This document shows, in pieces, positions 23,901-34,002 of a stretch of DNA of 64,000 nucleotides. Each line of letters begins with the position of its first letter. Position 1 is the stretch's first letter. Both the position numbers and the translations under genes were made by a program. The stretch is from NCBI RefSeq assembly GCF_030272615.1, contig NC_081409.1, forward strand, positions 208,613,190-208,677,189, read 5' to 3'. The DNA is from Cryptomeria japonica. Its lineage: Eukaryota > Streptophyta > Pinopsida > Cupressales > Cupressaceae. Below the pieces are notes generated by a model. The model worked only from the letters and a program-made list of their open reading frames with translations, was not told the DNA's origin and ran no database searches.

Positions 23901-24284
23901 CAAATAAAATTTGTAGGCAAAATTGTAGGCAAATAAAGAGGAGAGGGAAGAAAGATGGTGAAGCCACATGGCATTTTTTTCAATAAGCAACAATTGCTTA
24001 TTCTAGCCCTTTTTTTTTCTCAAGATTAGGGCATCTTCCCATACAGCTACTTAGTTTATTTTGACTAACAACCCCTGCTCAATATTTTAGAAATTATTTG
24101 TGAAACTACTACCCATAAATATTTACCTTTGCAGCTTATTTTTAAACAAAATATCTTAACTTTATATTTATATTAATAGTATAACACAATGACTGATTTT
24201 CTAATCTTGTCTATTTATTCCTCTCCATTCCATTCTATTCAATTCAAATGCTTTGTGTGTTTCCCTGCCCTAGTTTGTTTCACA
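17991..24284. other. Long AT-rich intergenic region before the receptor kinase gene
   Basis: No supportable gene. The largest ORFs (20824-21078 and others) look random. Local repeats: a diverged ~60-bp unit with (A/T)TACATCAAG..CTTCCC phrases at about 18300-18545; a 59-bp direct duplication around CCATTTACATTTATCAATGG (18831 and 18890); and a short CT run near 20220. The last ~400 bases should hold the promoter and leader of the kinase gene, but I cannot point to a convincing TATA box. Confidence 0.55.
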
Positions 24285-27200
24285 ATGGCTGCTCTTTTGC
24301 TGTTAATGCTTTCCATATTTTTAATCTCTGCTCTTCCTCATTCTCTCAGTAGTCTCTCTCACCGTCATCAACAACAAGAAGAATTGCTGTTGCGATTCAA
24401 AGCTGCCGTTTCAAAGAACGGCACTTCTCTGACTGACTGGAGTCCCCTTTACCACTTCTGCAACTGGCCTGCAATTACCTGTGATTCTTCTTCGCACTCT
24501 GTCCGTGTCATCAATTTATCCTATATGAGCTTAGATGGCACCATTTCTCCTGTGCTGGGGAATCTCTCCTCTCTTCGATCCCTAGATCTCTCCTTCAATA
24601 ACCTCACTGGTACCATTCCACCTGAATTCGGCCAACTCCCACATCTTCGATACCTAGATCTCTCTGTCAATCAATTACACGGAACCATTCCGTCTGCTCT
24701 CGCTGCTTGCCGCAGTTTGTATCTTCTGGTACTCTCCTTTAACCAATTGCATGGTAGCATTCCGCCTGAGCTGAGTCTTCTCACAAGTTTGAAGTTCCTC
24801 ATCTTGGCCTCAAACAGTCTTACAGGTACCATTCCTCCCTCTTTCAAAAATATGTCCGCCTTAAATGAATTGGATTTGGGCATTAACAGTCTCTACGGCC
24901 CCATTCCTCTTGAATTGGGCATGCTCACTCACCTACGTTATATTAATTTTCGTACAAATAACTTATCAGAGACCATTCCAAATTCTTTAGGAAATCTGTC
25001 TGCCCTGATTTTTCTCCATTTGGAATATAACCATCTCCACGGCCCCATTCCTCCCGAGTTGGGCATGCTCAGTGACATAAAGGAGCTTTACCTTGAGATA
25101 AATAACTTATCAGGCAGCATTCCCAGCTTTTTAACAAATCTTTCTAAATTGAATGCATTAACTTTATCTGGCAACCAGCTAAATGGGCATATTCCATGGG
25201 AACTTGGTACCAAGCTCTCTAATTTGGTAAAACTTGGTTTATGGGGAAATCAGCTTAGTGGAAACATACCGAACTCGCTTGGAAATTGTTCCAGTATGGA
25301 ATTACTTATTTTAAATGATAACCAACTGGGTGGAAATGTTCCAGTGGAGCTGGGTAAGTTGAATCTTCTCACCCAGCTTTACCTCCACACCAACCAACTT
25401 GTTAGCGACAGCAGTGGCACATTGGCCTTTCTCACTGCTCTCACAAATTGCTCCCACTTGCAAGAACTTGATGTGAAAATGAATCATTTTACTGGTATAT
25501 TGTCCCCATCCATAGGCCAACTGTCTTCCAATCTCAATTACTTGGCTTTATCAGCCAACATGATAAGGGGAAGCATACCAAAACAGATATTCAATCTGAC
25601 AAACTTAACTTACTTAGATTTAGGCAATAATTTTATCAGCGGCAATATTCCATCTGGAATTGGAAGATTTCGTGAGTTGGAAAGATTGTATTTGTATGGG
25701 AACAAATTAGAAGGAAGCATTCCAAGTGAGATAGGTCAAATGCAGCATCTCGGACTCTTAAACCTTAGTCGCAACCAGTTATCTGGAAAAATACCAGATT
25801 CTCTTTGTAGCTGCCAGCAGTTAAGATATCGTTTCCTTCAGCACAACAAGTTATCAGGGGCGATCCCTGTTAGTTTGGAGGGATGTCAGAAGTTGGAGCT
25901 CCTTGACTTATCTTACAATAAACTAGGGGGAAGAATACCTCGTGAAGTCATTGCCAGCCTTAAAAATCTGCAATTCTACCTCAATCTCTCATGGAACTCT
26001 CTGCAAGGATCCTTGCCACAGGAGATTAGTAAAATTGTAATGGCTCAAGCCATAGATATATCTGGAAATCGACTGACTGGGGTCATTCCAAAATCTGTAG
26101 GAGACTGCACAGCATTAGAACATCTAAATCTGTCCCACAACGCCTTTGTAGGTCCAATACCAGAGTCACTTTCCAAATTACGAAATCTCCAAGAGATGGA
26201 TCTTTCTTTCAATAATTTGTCAGGGCAGATTCCAGAAGTAGGGTTGTTTCCTAATAGAACTGTTGTAACATTGTTTATGGGGAACCCTGGCCTATGTGGC
26301 CCAAAAAATTATTCATTGCCTCCTTGCCCAAATTTGACCCAGGAAAATCATTCCCTAGTCAAAAAAATAATCTTATCAGTTGTTGGAACCATTGCATTTG
26401 TAGTATGCTGTTTCATTCTAGGAATGCTACTGAGGCATAAACTTTCAAGGCAACTAGTCCTTCCCTCGACCTTTACTTTTCGAAGGCTCGACTATCCAAA
26501 ATTTTCTTATCAAGATCTTGTCACTGCAACATCAGGATTTGATGAGTCAAACTTGCTTGGACTGGGTAACTTTGGATCAGTCTACAAAGGTGTTTTGAGG
26601 GATGGTAAGGTAGTTGCCATCAAAGCTCTTAATTTGCAAACTGAAGAAGCTAATAAGAGTTTTAACAGAGAGTGCAAATTGTTAGGGAGGATTCGGCACC
26701 GTAATCTCATTAAAGTCATAAGTGCATTTTCCTACCCTGGTCTCAAAGGTTTAGTTCTTCAATTTGCAACTAATGGGAGCTTGGAAAAACATTTGCACCC
26801 TGACAGAGATGATGAGGACTTTTGTAAATTGGGATTGAGAGAGTGTTTGAGCATTGCTATAGATGTAGCCCATGGCATGGAATATTTACATCATGATTGT
26901 CCTCTACAAATTGCGCACTGTGATTTAAAACCTAGCAATGTGCTCCTAGATGCCAACATGACAGCCCTTGTGACTGATTTTGGTATAGCCCGTTTAATTA
27001 CTGTTACAAACTCAGATTCACTGAGTACAACAACATTTACACTCAAAGGATCCATTGGCTATATTGCTCCAGGTAAGATTTCTTTGTTTATCTTTATACT
27101 GGCATTATCATTTCCTTCATTGACTTTTTAAGAATTTCATGAATAAAATTGCTTGCAGAGTATGGATTGGGTGGGAGTGTTTCTACAAAGGGAGATGTTT

Positions 27201-27595
27201 ATAGTTATGGAATTCTGATATTAGAGATGGTTACAAGGAAGAGGCCAAGTGATGACATGTTTGTGGGAGACATGAACTTGCAAAAGTGGGTGAGGTTAGC
27301 TTTTCCAGACAGATTGGTAGATATTGTTGATAGTGAGCTGTTGAAAGATGTGAATGAAAATATGGAAGACAATAGCTGTCTTCTTTCTTTTATTCATATT
27401 GGTTTGCTTTACACTAGTGAATCACCAGGAAGGCGACCTTCCATAAGAGATGTAGCCAATGCTTTGGAGAGCCTCAAGGCAACTTTCATGGGAGGTGCAG
27501 CTACTTCCAATTTGACATCTACCATATCAGAGCTCTTACACAATGCCAATCCCACAGAAACATTGGCATCTAATAGTCAAAGTTATACATTTTAG
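24285..27595 (+). CDS. LRR receptor-like kinase, subfamily XII (FLS2/EFR/Xa21-like), non-RD
   Basis: Two exons, 24285-27072 and 27159-27595, give 1074 residues. The 86-bp intron has GTAAGA and TTGCTTGCAG borders and splits the Ala-Pro-Glu motif of the kinase activation segment. I chose ATG 24285 (CACAATGGC, followed by a hydrophobic signal peptide MAALLLLMLSIFLISA) over the in-frame ATG at 24189, which adds 32 residues before it. After the signal come an LRRNT-type cap (LLLRFKAAV..WSPLYHFCNWPAITCD) and about two dozen LRRs (xLxxLDLSxNxLxGxIP). A transmembrane helix lies near residues 692-714 and the kinase from about 740: GLGNFGSVYKG, VAIKAL, HCDLKPSNVLL, TDFGIARL. The catalytic Arg is Cys (HCD), making it non-RD, as in pattern-recognition receptors. 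No break was seen. Likely role is microbe-pattern or peptide perception at the plasma membrane; the ligand is unknown. Confidence 0.93.
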
Positions 27596-29187
27596 ATTCT
27601 TATAACTTCCATTAAGAAGTTTTAGTCCTTTATGTTTGCTAGTTTCAAGTTTGTCTTGTGTTCCTTTATGTTTGCTGGTTTCAAGTTTGTTTGTCTTCCA
27701 ACACAAGCTAGTCTTATTTCATGTCAAATCCAGCTTAAATACTAGCTATTTGAGCTTGTAAGCTGTTTAAATTCATGTGTATGCTACTATGCATTGTACC
27801 TGTTTTTAGAAGTATGAATTTGTCAGTACATATAAAAACAATGCAAAATTCGTACCATATTGTACTATTTACAATAGCCATTCCTCTCATAATATGCAAA
27901 AGTTTAAGATGGTTTTCCTCTCGATCGCAAATAGTCTCCAAGCTCAAAAACATGAGACCAATTTGTATGTCATGCAAAGGATGATATACATGGCAGAAAG
28001 AAGAAAGCATGAATAAGAATTTAAGAATCCACCATTTTTGAGTTGTTTGAACAATTTAGAATGGTTAAATAAATGATAGGATCATGGAGTTATTTGTAGA
28101 ATTTATTCAAAATTAAGATACAATTAAATATAATATAATTGTATATTTTTTTTAATTGAGTATTTGAAATCTAACAAAATATGTCTTATATTATATCATT
28201 TGTGATAAAGCGTTATAGCTATTATGAACTTACACGACATCTTTGAACCTTCTATAGCAATATTGAAGAATTGTTTCATGTCACTTTGCAAAATACTTGA
28301 TAAAGAGCATAATTTTGAACTATCTATATGGTTTGTACTGAAATTATTTGAATAATAGATTAAAATAATAGAGATTTTGCTATAAATATTTAATAGTGTG
28401 CAAGTGTATGAAAATAGGGGACAAAAGGGAGGTTGTGGAGTCTTTCATTCCATTAGAACATAAAATAATAAATAATAATAATAAAAATATTTTGTATGGA
28501 ATTGCCAGCATAGAATTCTGACCATTTCACTTTGGCTTGCCATTGATCACAGTAGAAGGAAGAAAAGAGTGTTGCCATATATTTGAATAGCGTACTTAGT
28601 CAAGAATATTGACTGTCTGAATTTAATGCACACCACAAAAAATTTGGACTGTCAAACACGCTTACCTTATTCACATGATATAGGAAATTAATGAGAATTT
28701 GGGGGAGCCTGCAGGAAACAAAACAGATGGCTTTAATTTGTCTTGTACTGTTGTTTTTCTCTGCACTCAAGATGCACCTACCACTTATTTTTCTACACCG
28801 TAGAAGAAAAGTGAATTGAGGAACATTAACAGTCTGATTTTTCTATACTGTACAAGAAAAGAGCGTTGTCAGATATTAAATTTGAATGACTTATGTAGAA
28901 GAACATTGACAGTCTAAGTTTAGTGCTCACCACTAAAAAATTGAATTGTCAAAACACGTTTATCTCTTTCACATGGTAAAGGAAATTACTAAGAAATGAT
29001 AGTTTCGGACTGCAACTTCAAAAGAAATAAATTATATGCGAAAACATAGATCTCAGTTATTGAATTTCAACACGTTTGGATTTTCAAATAAATTTTATTT
29101 ATTTCACATAATTTAATTTCGAAAAATAAGGAATGATAAGACAAATAGTTTAGAAGCTTGGATTAAAGTAAATGAGTTGTGAAAGTC
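27596..29187. other. 3' flank of the kinase gene and spacer with diverged direct repeats
   Basis: The likely 3' untranslated region contains a short duplication of TCCTTTATGTTTGCT (27625 and 27661). A ~145-bp diverged direct repeat follows: 28557-28700 and 28855-29000 both read GAAAAGAG.GTTG, then TTGAAT, ATTGAC.GTCT, CACCAC and CACATG.TA.AGGAAATTA. A third partial copy lies near 29370-29450, beyond the MITE. No gene seen. Confidence 0.55.
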
Positions 29188-29367
29188 ATATGATTGGGCT
29201 GAAGCTATTCTAGCTCCAAAACAGACCTTTCATACAGCGTGTTAGCGACAGGTTAGTCAATCACAACTGTTAATTGCAAAATCGACGGTGTAAAACGCGT
29301 GACTAACACGCGTGTTAGTCAATCAGTACTGTCGTTATGGACCCAGAATAGATGCGTCTATATGATT
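29188..29367. mobile_element. MITE copy 2, hAT-like, with 8-bp target duplication
   Basis: A 164-bp element (29196-29359) clearly homologous to 4987-5151, sharing CTGAAGCTATT, TTAGTCAATC, GCAAAATCGAC and CCAGAATAGA blocks. It is flanked by ATATGATT on both sides (29188-29195 and 29360-29367). The inverted ends are CTATTCTAGCTCC and CTATTCTGGGTCC after complementing the right end. It carries no protein. Confidence 0.82.
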
Positions 29368-31013
29368 GAGAGATTGACAGTAGCATTCATTAGGAATCTT
29401 AAAATTTTGGATTGTCAACCACACATATTTCAAGGAAATAATTAAATAATATAGAAAAATATTTAATAAAAGAAATAAGCTAATCAGAATTTGTATATCA
29501 TTGTCCTCTTTTTCTTTGGTTTTAAGTTAATTTTAAATTATTCCAAATCATTTTAATTGAATATTAGTTTATTTCATATAGATTTTTCAAATTCGATATA
29601 GTGCAATCCTCTTTGTAGCCCAAACTGTTATGTCATACCAATTCAACACACTTCATAATCATCTACGATATATTACTATTTTTTTTGCTCATCACAATCC
29701 TTTCCATCAAATCACACACACCACAAATGAATTGTTATTCCTTATATATCCTCCACACTCTCCAAAAAATCACTTAGGTAAGCTCAAATAGGACTTGTCA
29801 AATATAACGTGGATCTCAGAGTACAAGTAAGCCTCAAACATGTATGTTAACCACAAAATTTGGTTGTGAATCAATCAAGCATATAACCGGACCCTAGGGT
29901 AAAAGTACAAACCTATGTCACACTTTTATAAAGGAAAAGGTTAACACAACAATAACTATTCAATTTCGACGCCATAAAAATGACATTTGTATTTTGAATT
30001 TGAAGATGATGTAAATTGATGAAATGTGTAAAATTTGATGAAGTTTAAGTATATTATTTTTAAATTTTTTTTGATAAGGATTGATATATATATTTTTACT
30101 TTAAAATCATTTTTTTTATTGCTGAAAAATACTGAAATCAGGGGGTTTAGTTCCCACCAAAAAATAAAATATAAATCAACTTTTTTTTTTTCTAATTTTG
30201 ATCAACTTAATAGATGACATACATATACACTGCATCAAAAAACAAAAAAAAAGTTTTCGATGTATTTTTTTTTGTTATAACATTTTAAAGTTGAATATAA
30301 CTGAATTTGACAGTTTTTTTCCCTTGCCAAATTTTGTCTATTAATTTTATGTTAATAAAAAAAACCCTTTTAGAGAAGACTCTCTCCTCTAGTGAACCAT
30401 ATTTAAACAAAAAATTAAGGTGATTCAATTTTTTCTTTAGTTTTTCAAACCAGCCTCTTACCAAACATTAGAATATCTACTTGTAGTATTTTTGAAATAA
30501 TGTATATTAAATCTAATCAAAACATCATAAATAATAAATGAGTAGATTCTTGACTTCGATCTCTCCAAAGGGGTATTTTTTATTTTTTTAATAAATTGAG
30601 TTTGCTTGTAGAAAATTGTTGCAGAAGTCAGAGGTTTCAGAAATGTGACAAATTTGGTGATGTAGTTGCCACTTAGGATGTTCCGGTTGAAAGGGTTCCG
30701 ACTGGAACCCTTAAGGCCGATGCGACCGGTCATTTGAGCGACCACACCCCTTCAACCCTAGATAAATAATGATTTTTTTGTTTTAAAATATGAAAAATAA
30801 AGGAGTGCAAAATAAAATGATTGATTTTTTAATTAAATCAATTGTTCTTGCAAATAAAAACAACATTAAATTAAATTTTTGAAGATTTTGGTAGATATTA
30901 AATTAAATTATTTTTCAAGTATGTTATGTTAAAAAAAATTCTCGATTAAATAAATATCTAATATTTTATTATTTTATTTACCTACCATTTAATCTTAGTC
31001 GACAATTTACACT
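29368..31013. other. AT-rich spacer left of the Gypsy element
   Basis: No gene seen. The last ~60 bases (ACCTACC.TTTAATC.TAG.CGAC..TTTACAC) resemble the inside of the Gypsy LTR around 31357-31400. A diverged relative of that LTR may therefore have been the landing site. Confidence 0.5.
30691..30712. repeat. Perfect 9-bp-arm hairpin
   Basis: AAGGGTTCC and GGAACCCTT around a GACT loop, in a short GC-rich island (30670-30760) within AT-rich DNA. Function unknown. Confidence 0.6.
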
Positions 31014-31799
31014 TGTAGACACTCAAAATTGTCATGTCTAATTAAATAAATATTTTATTTATTTAATTATCTAAGCCTAATTCTTCTATTAATTAAATAA
31101 ATCTTTATTTATTTAATTAATTCATTTATCCTCTTCTAGCATTATTTCTCATTTAAATAAATACATTTATTTATTTAAATTATCCCTTTCCTAAATTAAA
31201 TAAATATTTTATTTATTTAATTGTCCTACTTCTTCTATTAATTAAATAAATCTTTATTTATTTAATTAATTCATTATCTTTTTCTACACATGACACATGT
31301 CATTCATCTCTTAATTCATACACTACCTACCTCTTTCATTATTTTGGTATTTCTTTTACCTACCCTCTAATCCTAGCCGACCTCTCTTTTTACACCTCTC
31401 AATCTTAACCCTCCATTTCATATTGTGTCTTCTATTTAAGGAGATGCTTTCTTCATTGTCAAACCCTAATGACACATGCTAATGATCTTTCATGCAACTT
31501 GGCTACACTAAGATCCTACTTGCAACCACATTCCATTCTTTGTTGAGCTCTTGTGCATATAAAAATCTGAGAGCAAATATATCAAGCAAGATCAATGGAG
31601 ATAGGAAGAATGGAGATCAAAACCCTATTGGACATGTGATGGTATAATCTTTGTGATTTTGAGTTATTTTTGCATTGTCTTAGGTAATCTTCATATGTTA
31701 TGGTGGATCTTTGTTCATTGTTAGGCTAGGGTTTAGTGGTTGGATTCATTTTAGCCTTGCAATATTGTTGTTATTTGTAATCCATTTTCACCATACACA
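31014..31799 (+). repeat. Gypsy 5' LTR
   Basis: Contains five perfect AT-rich inverted repeats in a row: 31041-31067, 31088-31121, 31151-31180, 31194-31222 and 31237-31270. Arms are variants of ATTAAATAAAT with ATTTATTTAAT, 11-15 bp long. The first two and last two belong to an internal duplication of about 150 bp. A TATA-like TATTTAAG at 31433-31440 may drive the genomic transcript. Confidence 0.92.
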
Positions 31800-31804
31800 T
31801 TTTT

Positions 31805-31821
31805 TGGCACGCCTGGTGGGA
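31805..31821 (+). other. Gypsy primer-binding site
   Basis: TGGCACGCCTGGTGGGA begins five bases after the LTR. The leading TGG would pair with a tRNA CCA end. I do not assign the tRNA with confidence. Confidence 0.65.
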
Positions 31822-31914
31822 CTCTTGTCCCTTTGCATTTAACATTTTTGTTGCAGATTTGGCATTTTTGAAGTTGCAGATCGGACAAGTTTTTGACGAC
31901 ATTTTAGGTTTTCC

Positions 31915-32149
31915 GCGTCTGCGAGTGTTCGGATCGCGTTTTTGTGTTTCAGAAACGTCTGAGATATCCGGAATCGCGTCTGTGTTTCTGTCAATTTTTA
32001 TTTTGCAGGTTCCCGAAAGGTGCGTCTGTGATTCAGAACCGCGTATGTGCTTTATATTATCGCGTCTGCGTTCGGGAGAGGCGTCTGTGACCTCTGATCG
32101 CGTCTGTGTCGTACAGACGCGTCTGTGTCTGGTATAGAGGCGTCTGTGC
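31915..32149 (+). repeat. Phased motif array A (GCGTCTGTGT, ~20-bp period)
   Basis: Eleven copies of GCGTCTGTGT or close variants, starting at 31915, 31936, 31955, 31976, 32022, 32041, 32062, 32081, 32100, 32119 and 32140. Steps are 19 or 21 bases, apart from one interval of 46. The ~10 bases between cores are not conserved. It lies in the gag-pol leader just after the primer site. Acceptor-like ends (TTTTGTTGCAG near 31846-31856, TTTTATTTTGCAG near 31996-32008, and TACTAAC followed by TTTTGTTGCAG at 32395-32414) occur around it, so it may be partly intronic. Confidence 0.85.
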
Positions 32150-32529
32150 ATTCTGTTTTGTAAATTTTTCAATTTTCTTTGATTCGGATTTTCGGATTTT
32201 TATACTTAGGGTTTCAGATCTGGTTTATTTTCGGCTAACCCTTGCAGATCTAGCTAACCTGGTTTGTGCAGCTTGCTTTGGAGGCAAATACGTTTTGTTG
32301 AAGGCCCCTTTTCACAAAGTCTTTTTGGGTTTTCTAAAAATTTACCTAACTTGTGCGCTTGCAGGAAGGGGTTATCATTTGAAACAACCCAAACTACTAA
32401 CAATTTTGTTGCAGGGCCTTAGCTAGGGTTTTGTAATTTTGTTGTGTGCCTTGTTTTCATAGCTTAGCAAACACTTCAATTGGTGCACTAAAATTGAATC
32501 ATTGTCTTTTGTGTCTTGAGCAATAGGCT

Positions 32530-33090
32530 CTTTTTGTTTAATCTTTAGAGGGCCTGTCTTCCCGTGTGGTCATTAGGACTACTAGTGAGAAGAGAACGAC
32601 CCAAGTGGTAGCGAGGAAAACCCACCTCATCCAAACCACTATAATCAAATGTATTTATGGTGAAAACTATGAATAACGTGTGCTGATTAGTTCATACCGA
32701 CACTATGTCTCCCCATAAACCCGTTTGATCAAATTTATTTGATCATTTGTAGGGCGTAACCCCTGCCGGCCGGGAGCCTTCTGTATTTACAGAGCTGAAA
32801 GTGCCGCATGTATGGCCACACGAGCGGATGCCCTTACTAGCACCTTTTTGTTTTAGAAGCCCAAATCCTTCTAGTTGTTGAGGCAGGAGGTCGGACCTCT
32901 GGTAGCGGCCCACACACATACGGTTCTTAGTAGAGATACAAAGTTCGCCATGGGGAGTTTTCATGGGGATTGATGCTTGGCTGACCCGAGAAGTGAGTGC
33001 CGAGGGTGGAGCCAGTGAGGTCAAGCATCTAAGTATCCGCTCTGAATAGCGTAGCCTCGGGGGTAAAACCCTATGTGGGATCAACAACTA
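32530..33090 (+). ncRNA. GC-richer noncoding leader block of the Gypsy element
   Basis: A composition shift from AT-rich to mixed sequence with many short self-complementary words (for example CTGTA/TACAG near 32780) and no sense ORF. It lies between arrays A and B, upstream of gag. A structured leader (packaging or translation element) is possible; this is inference and no structure was computed. Confidence 0.4.
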
Positions 33091-33360
33091 TTGTCTTGGC
33101 CAGCCCTAAGATTTGTGCTTGTCTTATGCTAAACACTCAAACATTCAAGACAAAACAGCAAAAACATTGTGTCTTTTGTGTCTTCAAGTGTATGCAAAAC
33201 AACTTTACATCAAACAACACACTTTTGGAGTCTAAACAGTTTGCAAACATTGAGTCATCAATATTGTGTCCTCTTGTCACGAAAAACAGTCGAACAATCA
33301 GATTTGGTCACAACAAAACAACTTCACAGATAGGAAAAATTGCACTAAGGTTACAGAAAC

Positions 33361-33510
33361 GCGTCTGTGTCTGTTCAAACCGCGTCTGCGTCAAATAAGC
33401 GCGTCTGTGAAGTACAGAATAGCGTCTGTGTTTTTGTCAGCGTCTGCGTCAAACAGAGAGGCATCTGTGTCTGGAAAACGCGTTTGTGAAGTATACAGAG
33501 GCGTCTGTGT
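33361..33510 (+). repeat. Phased motif array B (GCGTCTGTGT, ~20-bp period)
   Basis: Eight copies of the same motif at 33361, 33381, 33400, 33422, 33440, 33461, 33480 and 33501, in steps of 18-22 bases, about 490 bases before the gag ATG. Orientation is the same as array A and gag-pol. Confidence 0.85.
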
Positions 33511-34002
33511 CAGGATTTGAAAACTTTAACAGTCAAGCGAACTAAGAAAATCAGTTTCGGCATACTTGAGCTTCTTAGGTTGTCTCTTCAGGTTTCATCT
33601 AGCATTCAGCCTGTTCTAAGGTCTCACATAGTCCATCATTGCTTCATACCTCATTTTACATTCATACTTGTCTAAACTTGAGTCAAAAAGGTCACTTGCT
33701 TGTCCTCACTATACTCTTTCAATACACTACATACAACTACACTTTGCTAAGTGGTCCCTCATCAAGGTTTCTTACCTTTGGGTCTCATTTGGTCTTACTT
33801 AGAGTCAAGGTCAGCTTACCTCATCAAGAGAAACTATCCTCTCTTTGGAAGTCACACCTACTCTACTACTTACATACTTGGTCTTACACTTTGGACATTG
33901 CAAGTACACCCCAAGATTCATTTACACTCCATACAACTCTTGGTCTTCCATACCTTTTCACTTTTCATCTAGTCTCTCACACCTTGGTTAAACACCTAGT
34001 TC

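Noticed and set aside
31915-33510. Repeat-spacer look of the motif arrays, like a miniature CRISPR
   Set aside because: Units are about 20 bp with degenerate cores, in a plant retrotransposon leader; there are no cas genes and the lengths are far too short.
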